Shown one piece after another: positions 46,184 through 54,204 of a DNA stretch of 64,000 nucleotides (positions are counted from its first letter, which is position 1; each line of letters begins with the position of its first letter). Origin of the DNA: Acinetobacter genomosp. 15BJ (GTDB lineage Bacteria > Pseudomonadota > Gammaproteobacteria > Pseudomonadales > Moraxellaceae); contig NZ_KE007345.1 in the NCBI RefSeq assembly GCF_000400715.1, positions 72,351 to 136,350 on the forward strand, read 5' to 3'. The translations under genes and the position numbers were made by a program. The notes under the pieces are model-generated. The model ran no database searches. It saw nothing but the letters and a program-made list of their open reading frames with translations, and was not told the origin of the DNA.

Positions 46184-47056
46184 TTACTGGGTTTCAATTT
46201 CCCTGAGCCGAATCAAACCTTCTTGAACAGTACTACAGACCAACTGTCCATTTTGCCACATCCGCCCAAAGTTTAAGCCGCGTGAGCTGGCACTGATGGT
46301 CGCTTCCATATCATAAAGCATCCATTCATCAGCACGCAGTGGGCGATGGAAATAAATGGTGTGATCAATACTGGCACATTGTAAATTTGGAGAGATCCAT
46401 GACAAACCATGTGGACGTAAAGCCGTGGTCATTAAGGTAAAATCTGAGTAAAACGCCACAATCGCCTGATGTAGCGAGATTTCATCTAAATCTGCTGGAA
46501 TCGTATCATGGGTGCGAATGTAGTGTGCATAAAACGGCGCTTCAGGCTGCGGCTGAAATGGGTTAATCAACTGAGTCGGTCTGATTTCCACATGACGCTC
46601 CCGCATAAAACTGGCACGTACATTTTCAGGAACAAAGTTAATCAGACTTTCTTTCAGCTCATTCTCAGACTTTAAGGTCTCTGGTTCAGGGTACTCTGGT
46701 TCTTTATGTTGATAGTTCAAGCCCTCTTCTGGATTGGCAAAAGAGACCATTGCAGAGAAAATAGTACGGCCATGTTGAATCGCACGAACCTGTCGACTGG
46801 CAAAACTTTTACCGTCTCTGAGTGGATCAACTTCATAAATAATCGGTGCATTGACATCGCCACCATACAGGAAATAGGCATGTAAAGAGTGCGCTGGACG
46901 ATCCGTGGTATATGACGCTGCTCTTAATGCTTGTCCAAGCACCTGCCCACCGAACACTCGCTTGCCTACCAAATTGCGGCTATTGCCTCGAAAAATATGC
47001 TCTTCTAGCTTTTCCAGAGTCAACAGTTCTACCAATTCTTGAGTTAACGCATTCAT
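46184..47056 (-). CDS. tesB: Acyl-CoA thioesterase II
   Basis: 290 residues from the start at 47056, which gives the family N-terminus MNALTQELVELLTLEKLEEH and has GGAAG nine bases upstream; a longer frame begins at 47143. It is a double hot-dog fold. VFGGQVLGQALRAA (about 34-47) and the Asp in SIDHTIYFHRP (about 235-245) fit the TesB active site, together with Gln and Thr residues in the second half. It hydrolyses medium- and long-chain acyl-CoA. It is divergent from plsB, which uses acyl donors for phospholipids. Confidence 0.92.
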   Translation of the reverse strand: MNALTQELVELLTLEKLEEHIFRGNSRNLVGKRVFGGQVLGQALRAASYTTDRPAHSLHAYFLYGGDVNAPIIYEVDPLRDGKSFASRQVRAIQHGRTIFSAMVSFANPEEGLNYQHKEPEYPEPETLKSENELKESLINFVPENVRASFMRERHVEIRPTQLINPFQPQPEAPFYAHYIRTHDTIPADLDEISLHQAIVAFYSDFTLMTTALRPHGLSWISPNLQCASIDHTIYFHRPLRADEWMLYDMEATISASSRGLNFGRMWQNGQLVCSTVQEGLIRLREIETQ

Positions 47057-47354
47057 GTAATAGTCTTCCAACATCAATGAGGAGAGATCAACCAATCCAT
47101 TCAGGGTTGATAATTTTGATTGTGCCACAAATTCAAATGACAATGGTCAGGATAAAATGATTCATCCGTCACGATAATGCTGTATTGATTATCTTAATAT
47201 GTATTTATAGCGGCTAAAAATACGATTTTTAACGATAAAATCTACCAAATACGCTATATTTTGTCAGAAAATAACATACCGTTTCATGTAAGAATATCGC
47301 AGAATGTCGTGTTCATCATGACTCGATGTCAGGATTATTATTTAGGAGTTTGTA
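47057..47354. other. Divergent tesB/plsB regulatory region
   Basis: About 300 bases with no coding potential apart from the discarded tesB extension. Long A+T tracts such as GGCTAAAAATACGATTTTTA near 47200 may contain promoters for both genes. GGAG lies eight bases before plsB. I see no further clear signal. Confidence 0.4.
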
Positions 47355-49901
47355 ATGTCCAAGACTGGATTTGGTCAAATGTATCGCCAACTTTCGAGTA
47401 AGTTACTTGACCTTGTGGTAACCCCACATGTTCTTGGTGAAGTTCCTACAGAATCCACCACAACAGAGCAAAACACAACCGACTCAAATAAGTTAATTTG
47501 CTATGTTTTACAAAATTATTCGCGTAGTAATGCATTGGTGGTTGATGGTGAAACCCGTCGTCTCAATTTAAAACCAGCATTAGACCCCTTGAGTTTTGGG
47601 AGCTATCAAGAAAAAAATTCAGTCTTGTTTTTACATCATAACGAAAACAATTTTTTTAATACTCAAACGTTCCCACCTCGCTTGTTACAACTGGTCGAAG
47701 CCTTAGAACAACAAACTGATATTGATATTCAGCTGGTACCTGTGACCGTACTTTGGGGGCGTTCGCCAGACAAAGAAGACTCTTGGTTCAAATTATTATT
47801 TTCAGATACTTGGGCAACACCAGGGACAGTTAAACAACTGATGAATATTGGCTTGCATGGCCGCCAGTCTTATTTAGAGTTCCATGAGCCGCAATCTTTG
47901 CGTGAGTTGGTAGATTATGCCAAGACCAACCATCCAAATATCTCGCCTGCAACCTATATTGCAAGTTCTTTAGATACCTATCTAGATCAGCAACGTGAAG
48001 TGGTGCTTGGCCCTGACTTATCAGACCGTCGCAATGTGATGCAATCGGTAGTGAAGTCAGCTGAGGTACAAGATGCCATTCGTCGTGAAAGCATTCAGCA
48101 TAAAATCAGCATGCTCGAAGCTGAACGTCGTGCCATTGGCTATGTCAATGAAATCGTGTCTGACTATTCGGCATCTGCGGTACGCTTTGCCGATATGGCC
48201 TTAACCCGTTTATGGACACAGCTTTATGACGGTGTCGAAGTACATAATTTCAGTACCGTACGTGAGCTGGCAAAAGACTACGAAATCGTTTACACCCCAT
48301 GTCACCGTAGCCATATCGATTATCTATTACTGTCTTATGTGATTTATAAACGTGGCTTGATGATTCCATATATTGCCGCAGGTGATAACTTAAACCTACC
48401 ATTTGTAGGTCAGTTATTACGTGGCGGTGGTGCATTCTTTATTCGTCGTTCTTTCCGCGGCAATGCACTTTACACCTCTGTATTTAAAGAATATTTATAC
48501 AGTATTTTATCGCGCAACACGCCTATCGAATACTTTATTGAAGGTGGCCGCTCACGTACAGGTCGCTTACTCCCGCCTAAGACTGGGATGCTAGCGATGA
48601 CCATTCAAGGTCATTTACGTGGTCCTGCAAAGCCGATAGTCTTTGTACCGACCTATATTGGTTATGAGCGCCTGATGGAAGGCTCAACCTACGTGGGCGA
48701 AATGCAAGGCCAACCGAAAGAAGCGGAATCCATTTTTGGTATCGTGAAAACCTTACGTAAAATTGAACGTATCTTCGGTAAAGTGCATGTCAACTTTGGC
48801 GAACCTGTATTTCTGAATGATATTTTGAAACAACAGGGTGCAGAGAATATTCAGGCGGATACCGCGAGCACCACAGAGATTTCCAATGTCGTTGCAAGCT
48901 CAGCCAATCTGATTTTAGAGAACATCAACCGCGCCGTCGTCATCAACCCGGTGTCATTACTATCGTTAATTCTATTGGCAACACCAAAGCACACTTTAGA
49001 TGAAGAAATCTGTGCGAAACAGCTCGATATCTACCGTGACTTGGCAACACAACGACCATATGATGAGCGCACGCAAGTGACCTCATTGTCAGGTAAAGAG
49101 ATTATTGCTTATGGTCTCAAACTCAAGTTAATCAAACGTGTACAACATGTGCTAGGCGATATTATTGCGATTGAAGATAATCAAGCCGTATTGCTGACTT
49201 ACTTCCGCAATAACATTTTACATGCCCTTGTTTTACCGTCATTGGTAGCTTCGCTGGTTGAGCACAATGGTAAAATTCACAAGAACGATTTAAGCAATGT
49301 GATCCGTACCTTGTATCCGTTCTTAAAAGCTGAATTATTCATGAAATGGGAAGCTGCTGACCTACAAAAGCAGATTGATAATTATATCGATGCCTTGGTT
49401 CAGATTGGTTTGATTTTCCAAGATCATGATGGCAATTTATTCAGCCCAACGCCAAATAGCGAAGAACATCAAAAGCTTGTCACTTTAGCTCTACCAGTAA
49501 AGCAAAGTTTAGAACGCTATTATATGACACTGGCACTGATTACTCAGCGCGGTTCAGGCAACATTTCAACCAAGCAAGTTGAAGAGCTGAGTCACCTCTT
49601 AGGTCAACGCTTATCTGTGCTGTATGAATTCAACTCGCCAGAATTCTTTGATAAAGCCTTATTCCAAAGCTTTATTAAAGTCCTCACTCAGCAAAATTAT
49701 ATTCGTAATAATGAGCAAGGTTTCATTGAATATGATGATAACTTCAGTGAAATGGCCGCAGGCGCACAGCTGGTCTTAGATGAAACGACACTACAAATGT
49801 TGCAGCACATCACCACATTCAGTGATGAGGAATTAGCAGAAGCATTAGAGGCTATGGCATCTCAACAAGCTAAACGTCGCTTAAAACGCAAGAAAGCTTA
49901 A
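47355..49901 (+). CDS. plsB: Glycerol-3-phosphate 1-O-acyltransferase
   Basis: 848 residues, in the PlsB size class (E. coli about 807). It makes lysophosphatidic acid at the inner membrane. The acyltransferase motifs are in order: HRSHIDYLL (HX4D, about 318-326), GAFFIRRSFRGN, EGGRSRTGRLLPPKTG and VFVPTYIGYERLMEG. The ends of the protein are Lys-rich (RRLKRKKA). Start ATG 47355 has GGAGTTTGTA before it. It ends at a terminator 6 bases after the stop. Confidence 0.95.
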   Translation: MSKTGFGQMYRQLSSKLLDLVVTPHVLGEVPTESTTTEQNTTDSNKLICYVLQNYSRSNALVVDGETRRLNLKPALDPLSFGSYQEKNSVLFLHHNENNFFNTQTFPPRLLQLVEALEQQTDIDIQLVPVTVLWGRSPDKEDSWFKLLFSDTWATPGTVKQLMNIGLHGRQSYLEFHEPQSLRELVDYAKTNHPNISPATYIASSLDTYLDQQREVVLGPDLSDRRNVMQSVVKSAEVQDAIRRESIQHKISMLEAERRAIGYVNEIVSDYSASAVRFADMALTRLWTQLYDGVEVHNFSTVRELAKDYEIVYTPCHRSHIDYLLLSYVIYKRGLMIPYIAAGDNLNLPFVGQLLRGGGAFFIRRSFRGNALYTSVFKEYLYSILSRNTPIEYFIEGGRSRTGRLLPPKTGMLAMTIQGHLRGPAKPIVFVPTYIGYERLMEGSTYVGEMQGQPKEAESIFGIVKTLRKIERIFGKVHVNFGEPVFLNDILKQQGAENIQADTASTTEISNVVASSANLILENINRAVVINPVSLLSLILLATPKHTLDEEICAKQLDIYRDLATQRPYDERTQVTSLSGKEIIAYGLKLKLIKRVQHVLGDIIAIEDNQAVLLTYFRNNILHALVLPSLVASLVEHNGKIHKNDLSNVIRTLYPFLKAELFMKWEAADLQKQIDNYIDALVQIGLIFQDHDGNLFSPTPNSEEHQKLVTLALPVKQSLERYYMTLALITQRGSGNISTKQVEELSHLLGQRLSVLYEFNSPEFFDKALFQSFIKVLTQQNYIRNNEQGFIEYDDNFSEMAAGAQLVLDETTLQMLQHITTFSDEELAEALEAMASQQAKRRLKRKKA

Positions 49902-49906
49902 ATACA

Positions 49907-49934
49907 AAAAAGGCAACTTCGGTTGCCTTTTTTA
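49907..49934. terminator. Terminator of plsB
   Basis: Twelve-base-pair stem AAAAAAGGCAAC/GTTGCCTTTTTT with TTCG loop. It is symmetric, so it also serves the minus-strand gene ending at 49940. Confidence 0.9.
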
Positions 49935-49939
49935 ATGCC

Positions 49940-50917
49940 TTAACGACACTCTAAATACTTTGGATCATCCAAACATCTGAGTCGTTTAATGAGCGATACA
50001 AAATACGCATCATAATAACCAGAGTCGACATAACGATTCCGAATTTTAACCACCATCGCGTCATAACCCTGTTTCTCATAACCTGAGATATCCGCCCAGT
50101 AATAGGCTGGTAAATGGTTTTCCCATTGGATGGCCTGTGCAGCAAGTACATTGCTGTTGCGTACAAACCAAGATCGTATTTGATGACCGAAGCCCGCTGG
50201 GTAGGCTTGTGGCCGAATCACGATATTCACCGCAAAATACGCCATAGGAAAGTTGACGACCTGCGTGTCTGCACCAAACTCCTTTTTCAAGTTATACGGC
50301 AATATTCCATAGGCAGGTGCAGCCAAAATATCAATTTTTTTCTGCTTGAAGGATTCCACCGCATTGGAAAAATCTACGTAGACGGGTTTAGCACCTACAC
50401 TTTGTACCAATGCCTGCTGTGGTGGATTATTCTCTAAAATACCAATGGTCTTATTTTTTAATTGAGACACCTTATTGATCTGTTGCGTATTCATGATCAT
50501 ATAAGCCGTACCGATCGGGATCATACCCAGCATTTCATAATCTGCCCCGATCATACGCTTTTCCACATTGCTATTATTTAAAAGCTGTAAGAAGACTCTG
50601 GCAACACGATTATTGGGAATCAAACCAATTCCACCTGTTGTTCCCATAAAACGGTTATAGCGATAGGTATTAAAGTTGGATGCCACCAAGCCTGAACATT
50701 TACGCTGGTCAAAAGCTTGTATAGCCTCCTTTTCATTCTTAAAGGTTTGAAATTTTAATTGAACTTGATTCTGTAGCGCATACAAACGAATATCTTGTAG
50801 ACGGCGACTGATATCACCCTGTGTGCTTAAAGGATCAAATACGCACCATGTCTGTTCAACAGCCCAGCTAGTGGTTGCGATCAATCCCAGTAAAACCATG
50901 CAAATTATTTTTCTCAT
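49940..50917 (-). CDS. Putative solute-binding protein, AdeT1_2 family
   Basis: 325 residues. Signal peptide MRKIICMVLLGLIATTSWA is followed by a periplasmic binding-protein-like fold of two alternating lobes. GLVASNFNTYRYNRFMGTTG and LKNKTIGILENNPPQQALV resemble the TRAP/DctP-type and the Acinetobacter AdeT1/AdeT2 proteins. AdeT proteins were once described as part of an efflux system, but the domain (PF19582) is predicted to bind a solute. It could be the missing P component of the TRAP permeases at 10706-15631, but it is 35 kb away, so this is speculation. C-terminal Cys pair. Confidence 0.7.
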   Translation of the reverse strand: MRKIICMVLLGLIATTSWAVEQTWCVFDPLSTQGDISRRLQDIRLYALQNQVQLKFQTFKNEKEAIQAFDQRKCSGLVASNFNTYRYNRFMGTTGGIGLIPNNRVARVFLQLLNNSNVEKRMIGADYEMLGMIPIGTAYMIMNTQQINKVSQLKNKTIGILENNPPQQALVQSVGAKPVYVDFSNAVESFKQKKIDILAAPAYGILPYNLKKEFGADTQVVNFPMAYFAVNIVIRPQAYPAGFGHQIRSWFVRNSNVLAAQAIQWENHLPAYYWADISGYEKQGYDAMVVKIRNRYVDSGYYDAYFVSLIKRLRCLDDPKYLECR

Positions 50918-51042
50918 GTATCACCTTTACGCCTCGCCGCAAACTATGTGCTCAATTCAGGCGGTTCCTTTCAGGAATCTATTGGTATTTATAATTCAAA
51001 ATACATACCAACTCTTTAAACTTTCTTTACAGTCTAATCTAA

Positions 51043-51861
51043 TTATTTTTCATTACTATGTACCAATAAAGCTGCTGCATAGTCATTAAAGCAAATCAAA
51101 TGGTCAAATTTAAAATCAATCTCAACTAATCGTGTGGCATAAATTCGCTTGCCAGTGTGTCGTTCTGATACTAGTTCTAAGGGTTTTACATGAAGTTGCT
51201 GTTGAAACCACCCTAATATTTCGTGCATTGGTAGTGGTCTATTATTGCTAATGATATAACTTGCTTCAACTTTAGATAAATTAACTAATAGTGCTAAAAA
51301 GTTTGCTAAATCATCAATATGAATGCGATTACTAAAATGAATCGTTGGGTAAGTCGATGTTTGTACGGCCAACTTTGTTAACCGTGCAATCGATGTCCCA
51401 TAAATACCAGTCGGACGAACAATAATACTCTGCTGCGGATAATGCACTTGCCAAAGTAACTCCATCTTTCGAAGAATGTGTCCTTGCTCATCAGCAGGCT
51501 GTATCAGCGATTCATCATCTATCCTTTGCCCTGCATTTTCTCCATAGACCCGAGTCGAAGACACAATCACGATGCGCTGCACCGGATGTCCTTTAAGCGC
51601 TGCAACAATCGGTGCAATGCTCTCAACATAAGTCGCTTGATAAGCATCAATCCCACTTTCTGAGGGTGCCAGAATCACATAGACCATTTCAATCGGTGCT
51701 AAGTCGGCCAAATCCAGTTGCTGCACATCCTGAATATAATGCGTCGCGTAACAATCTGTTTTTTCACTGCGACTAATTGTGCTAATGTGGTGACCTTGCT
51801 CAAATAAGTGTTTAGCAACACGCTGAGATGTTTTACCATAACCAATAAATAAAATATGCAT
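51043..51861 (-). CDS. NAD-dependent epimerase/SDR-like protein (YeeZ-like)
   Basis: 272 residues from ATG 51861. The Rossmann start MHILFIGYGKTSQRVAKHLF has GYGKTSQ in place of the usual GxxGxxG, as in YeeZ-type proteins. VIVSSTRVYGENAGQRIDDE and RPTGIYGTSIARLTK match the extended SDR motifs with Tyr but without the typical Lys. The substrate is unknown. It is divergent from a 17-codon stub of recG, and its 5' end forms part of a 160-bp direct repeat. A decayed second copy stands at 61736-62073. Confidence 0.8.
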   Translation of the reverse strand: MHILFIGYGKTSQRVAKHLFEQGHHISTISRSEKTDCYATHYIQDVQQLDLADLAPIEMVYVILAPSESGIDAYQATYVESIAPIVAALKGHPVQRIVIVSSTRVYGENAGQRIDDESLIQPADEQGHILRKMELLWQVHYPQQSIIVRPTGIYGTSIARLTKLAVQTSTYPTIHFSNRIHIDDLANFLALLVNLSKVEASYIISNNRPLPMHEILGWFQQQLHVKPLELVSERHTGKRIYATRLVEIDFKFDHLICFNDYAAALLVHSNEK

Positions 51862-51930
51862 ACACACCTTTGAGCAGAGATGACATCAGTTCAGCAATTA
51901 CAAGGCGTTGGTGCTGCCGCAGCGACCCTC
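51771..51930. repeat. Direct repeat, left copy, flanking the T6SS module
   Basis: 160 bp covering the epimerase 5' end (91 bases), the 18-base gap and the first 17 codons of recG. It aligns with 61983-62142 with three mismatches and a constant offset of 10,212 bases. Confidence 0.92.
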
Positions 51931-51966
51931 ACTGAGCAGCAACAACTTGATAAGCTATTAAATTAA
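51880..51966 (+). pseudogene. recG: Truncated recG start (17 codons) with 11 foreign codons
   Basis: MTSVQQLQGVGAAAATL is identical to the start of the intact recG at 62092, then the sequence changes to TEQQQLDKLLN and stops at 51966. It is the left border of the inserted module, and the codons after Leu17 come from the module. It cannot make a helicase. Confidence 0.85.
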
Positions 51967-52043
51967 CATTTCATCACTTTCTCGGAAACAGTAAGCATTT
52001 TATTCTGTTCGGTTAAGAGAATGATTTCACCACTTAAAACAAG

Positions 52044-53027
52044 ATGATGATGAATAAACTATTGGGCCTGCTACTGGTCTGTACTACACTGACCGCCTGT
52101 GCCAAGGAAGCTCCCGCTACGCAAACTTCTGGTCAGACTGCCACAAAACCCACCCTAGATGCTGAAACTCAGCAGCAGCTCCAGCAACTGCTGGATCAGA
52201 CCCGCAAAAACATGATTTTTGTTCAGGGCGGCAGTTATATGATGGGAAATTTCACTAAACAGCTTTCCCCGAAAGTGCTGAAAACATTCAGCTTTGACAC
52301 TTCAGGAGATATCGACCCGCTGCATAAGGTCACTCTGGACAGCTTCAGCATGAGTGCCCATAAAGCCACCTTTGCTGAACTGGACATTTACAGCAAGGTC
52401 ACTGGCAAACCTCGGGTTTCCAATTCTGAGGATGTAATGAGATACCGCTTACCGCAGTCAGCAGCAGGCATGACCTGGCAGCAGGCACAGGACTACTGTC
52501 AGTGGCTGGGTACTCAGCTAAAACTACCAATGGGCCTGCCCACCGAAGCCCAGTGGGAATATGTGGCGCGTAACCGTGGCCAGAATGTTCTCTATGCCAC
52601 GGACAATGGCAAGTTTGAACTCGGCATTAATGTACCCTCATATGAACAGCAAGCAATTTTTGCGGCTAAATATAAAACCTCCAGAACGCTGTCCTATCCT
52701 GGCCAATTCAAACCGACACCATTAGGCTTCTATGACCTGATTTCTGAAAACTATGAATGGATGCAGGACTGGTATGACCGTAACTACTATGCACATTCAC
52801 CGGAACATAATCCTCAGGGCCCGGCCAGTGGCAGCAAGAAGGTCCTACGCAGTGCCCATGCTCAGGATGACTTCTATTTTAAATATACTTCCAGCTTCAG
52901 CATTAACCGTTATGCAGACGACCCAGTCATTGATGCAGAATCAAAGTCTGATGGCATGACACCAGACTATACCAATTTTAATCATTCTGCCCGCTGTGTA
53001 GTCAATTCAGCACAGCCTTTAAACTAA
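52044..53027 (+). CDS. FGE/SUMF1-like lipoprotein, copy 1 (candidate T6SS immunity protein)
   Basis: 327 residues. Lipoprotein signal MMMNKLLGLLLVCTTLTAC (Cys19). The mature part has the formylglycine-generating-enzyme-like domain: GGSYMMGNF at about 67-75, GLPTEAQWEYVAR at about 165-177, YDLISENYEWMQDWYDR at about 230-247, and a C-terminal SARCVV. The catalytic Cys pair of true FGE is not evident, so enzyme activity is doubtful. It faces the vgrG-effector operon and has a nearly identical neighbour, as periplasmic immunity proteins often do. The role is inferred. The G+C content is high: 34 of 60 bases at 52501-52560. Confidence 0.7.
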   Translation: MMMNKLLGLLLVCTTLTACAKEAPATQTSGQTATKPTLDAETQQQLQQLLDQTRKNMIFVQGGSYMMGNFTKQLSPKVLKTFSFDTSGDIDPLHKVTLDSFSMSAHKATFAELDIYSKVTGKPRVSNSEDVMRYRLPQSAAGMTWQQAQDYCQWLGTQLKLPMGLPTEAQWEYVARNRGQNVLYATDNGKFELGINVPSYEQQAIFAAKYKTSRTLSYPGQFKPTPLGFYDLISENYEWMQDWYDRNYYAHSPEHNPQGPASGSKKVLRSAHAQDDFYFKYTSSFSINRYADDPVIDAESKSDGMTPDYTNFNHSARCVVNSAQPLN

Positions 53028-53040
53028 TTCACACGCAGCT

Positions 53041-53063
53041 AAAAAAGGGCTCATTCAGAGCCC
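53041..53063 (-). terminator. Terminator-like hairpin after copy 1
   Basis: GGGCTC/GAGCCC with a five-base loop. The T-run is on the minus-strand side, so it is a copy of the hairpin at 54162-54184 carried along by the duplication. Confidence 0.55.
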
Positions 53064-53175
53064 TCGTTCAGATTCAACCTGATAAGCTAGTAAATTAACA
53101 TTTCATCACTTTGCTGCAAATCCTAAGCCCTTTACACTATTGGGCTAAGAGAATGATTTCAGAACTTAAAACAAG

Positions 53176-54147
53176 ATGATGATGAATAAACTACTAGGTC
53201 TGCTGCTGGTCAGTACTGCACTGACCGCCTGTGCCAAGGAAGCCCCTGCGACTCAGTCTGCCACAAAACCCACCCTCGATGCTGAAACTCAGCAGCAGCT
53301 CCAGCAACTGTTGGATCAGACCCGCAAAAACATGATTTTTGTTCAGGGCGGCAGTTATATGATGGGAAATTTCACCAAACAACTTTCCCCAGAAGTGCTG
53401 AAAACATTCAGCTTTGACACTTCAGGAGATATCGACCCACTACATAAGGTCACTCTGGACAGCTTTAGCATGAGTGCCCATAAAGCCACCTTTGCCGAAC
53501 TGGACATTTACAGCAAGGTCACTGGTAAGCCTCGGGTTTCTAATTCTGAAGATCTTGCAGATGACCGCTTACCACAGTCAGCAGCAGGCATGACTTGGCA
53601 GCAGGCACAGGACTACTGTCAGTGGCTGGGTACTCAGCTAAAACTGCCAATGGGTCTGCCCACCGAAGCCCAGTGGGAATATGTGGCACGTAACCGTGGC
53701 CAGAATGTCCTCTATGCCACTGACAATGGTAAATTTGATGAAGCGACTAACATTCCAACATTCGAACGAAGAAGCATTTTTTCCTCTAAATATAGAACCC
53801 CTCGAACCCTATCCAACCCAGGACAGTTTAAACCAACACCATTGGGTTTCTATGACCTGATTTCTGAAAACTATGAATGGATGCAGGACTGGTACGACCG
53901 TAACTACTATGCACATTCACCAGAACATAACCCTCAGGGCCCGGCTAGTGGCAGTAAGAAGGTCCTGCGCAGTGCTCATGTAGAAGATGAATTCTATTTT
54001 AAATATACCTCCAGCTTCAGCATTAACCGTTATGCAAAAGATCCTGTCATTGATCCAGAATCGAAGTCTGATGGTATGACACCAGACTATACCAATTTTA
54101 ATAACTCTGCCCGCTGTGTGGTTAATTCAGCGCAGCCGTTAAAATAA
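53176..54147 (+). CDS. FGE/SUMF1-like lipoprotein, copy 2 (candidate T6SS immunity protein)
   Basis: 323 residues with lipoprotein signal MMMNKLLGLLLVSTALTAC (Cys19). By hand alignment to copy 1 there are about 30 substitutions and a 4-residue gap, and about half the substitutions lie in one 33-residue patch (copy 1 residues about 190-223). The FGE-like motifs are unchanged. The difference is therefore focused on one surface, which fits recognition of different or variant toxins. It has its own leader (GTAAATTAACATTTC) and ATG in the same context as copy 1. Confidence 0.7.
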   Translation: MMMNKLLGLLLVSTALTACAKEAPATQSATKPTLDAETQQQLQQLLDQTRKNMIFVQGGSYMMGNFTKQLSPEVLKTFSFDTSGDIDPLHKVTLDSFSMSAHKATFAELDIYSKVTGKPRVSNSEDLADDRLPQSAAGMTWQQAQDYCQWLGTQLKLPMGLPTEAQWEYVARNRGQNVLYATDNGKFDEATNIPTFERRSIFSSKYRTPRTLSNPGQFKPTPLGFYDLISENYEWMQDWYDRNYYAHSPEHNPQGPASGSKKVLRSAHVEDEFYFKYTSSFSINRYAKDPVIDPESKSDGMTPDYTNFNNSARCVVNSAQPLK

Positions 54148-54161
54148 ATTCACACGTAACT

Positions 54162-54184
54162 AAAAAAGGGCTCATTTAGAGCCC
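54162..54184 (-). terminator. Terminator of the HTH-vgrG-effector operon
   Basis: Minus strand: GGGCTC TAAAT GAGCCC followed by TTTTTTAG, 20 bases after the effector stop at 54205. Confidence 0.75.
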
Positions 54185-54204
54185 TGATTCGGATTCTATG
54201 CTAT

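Larger units (their letters stand above)
51949..54190 (+). repeat. Tandem duplication of about 1.13 kb
   Basis: Unit 1 runs from GATAAGC at 51949 to about 53080 and unit 2 from GATAAGC at 53081 to about 54190. Each holds an upstream region with AACATTTCATCACTTT, the lipoprotein gene and the hairpin GGGCTC-ATT(C/T)A-GAGCCC. They are homologous throughout, with patches of divergence. Confidence 0.85.

Noticed and set aside
51771..51930. Direct repeats as an assembly artefact
   Set aside because: The copies differ at three positions, and beyond them the left and right sequences are different and the right epimerase is decayed; a simple misjoin would not produce that.
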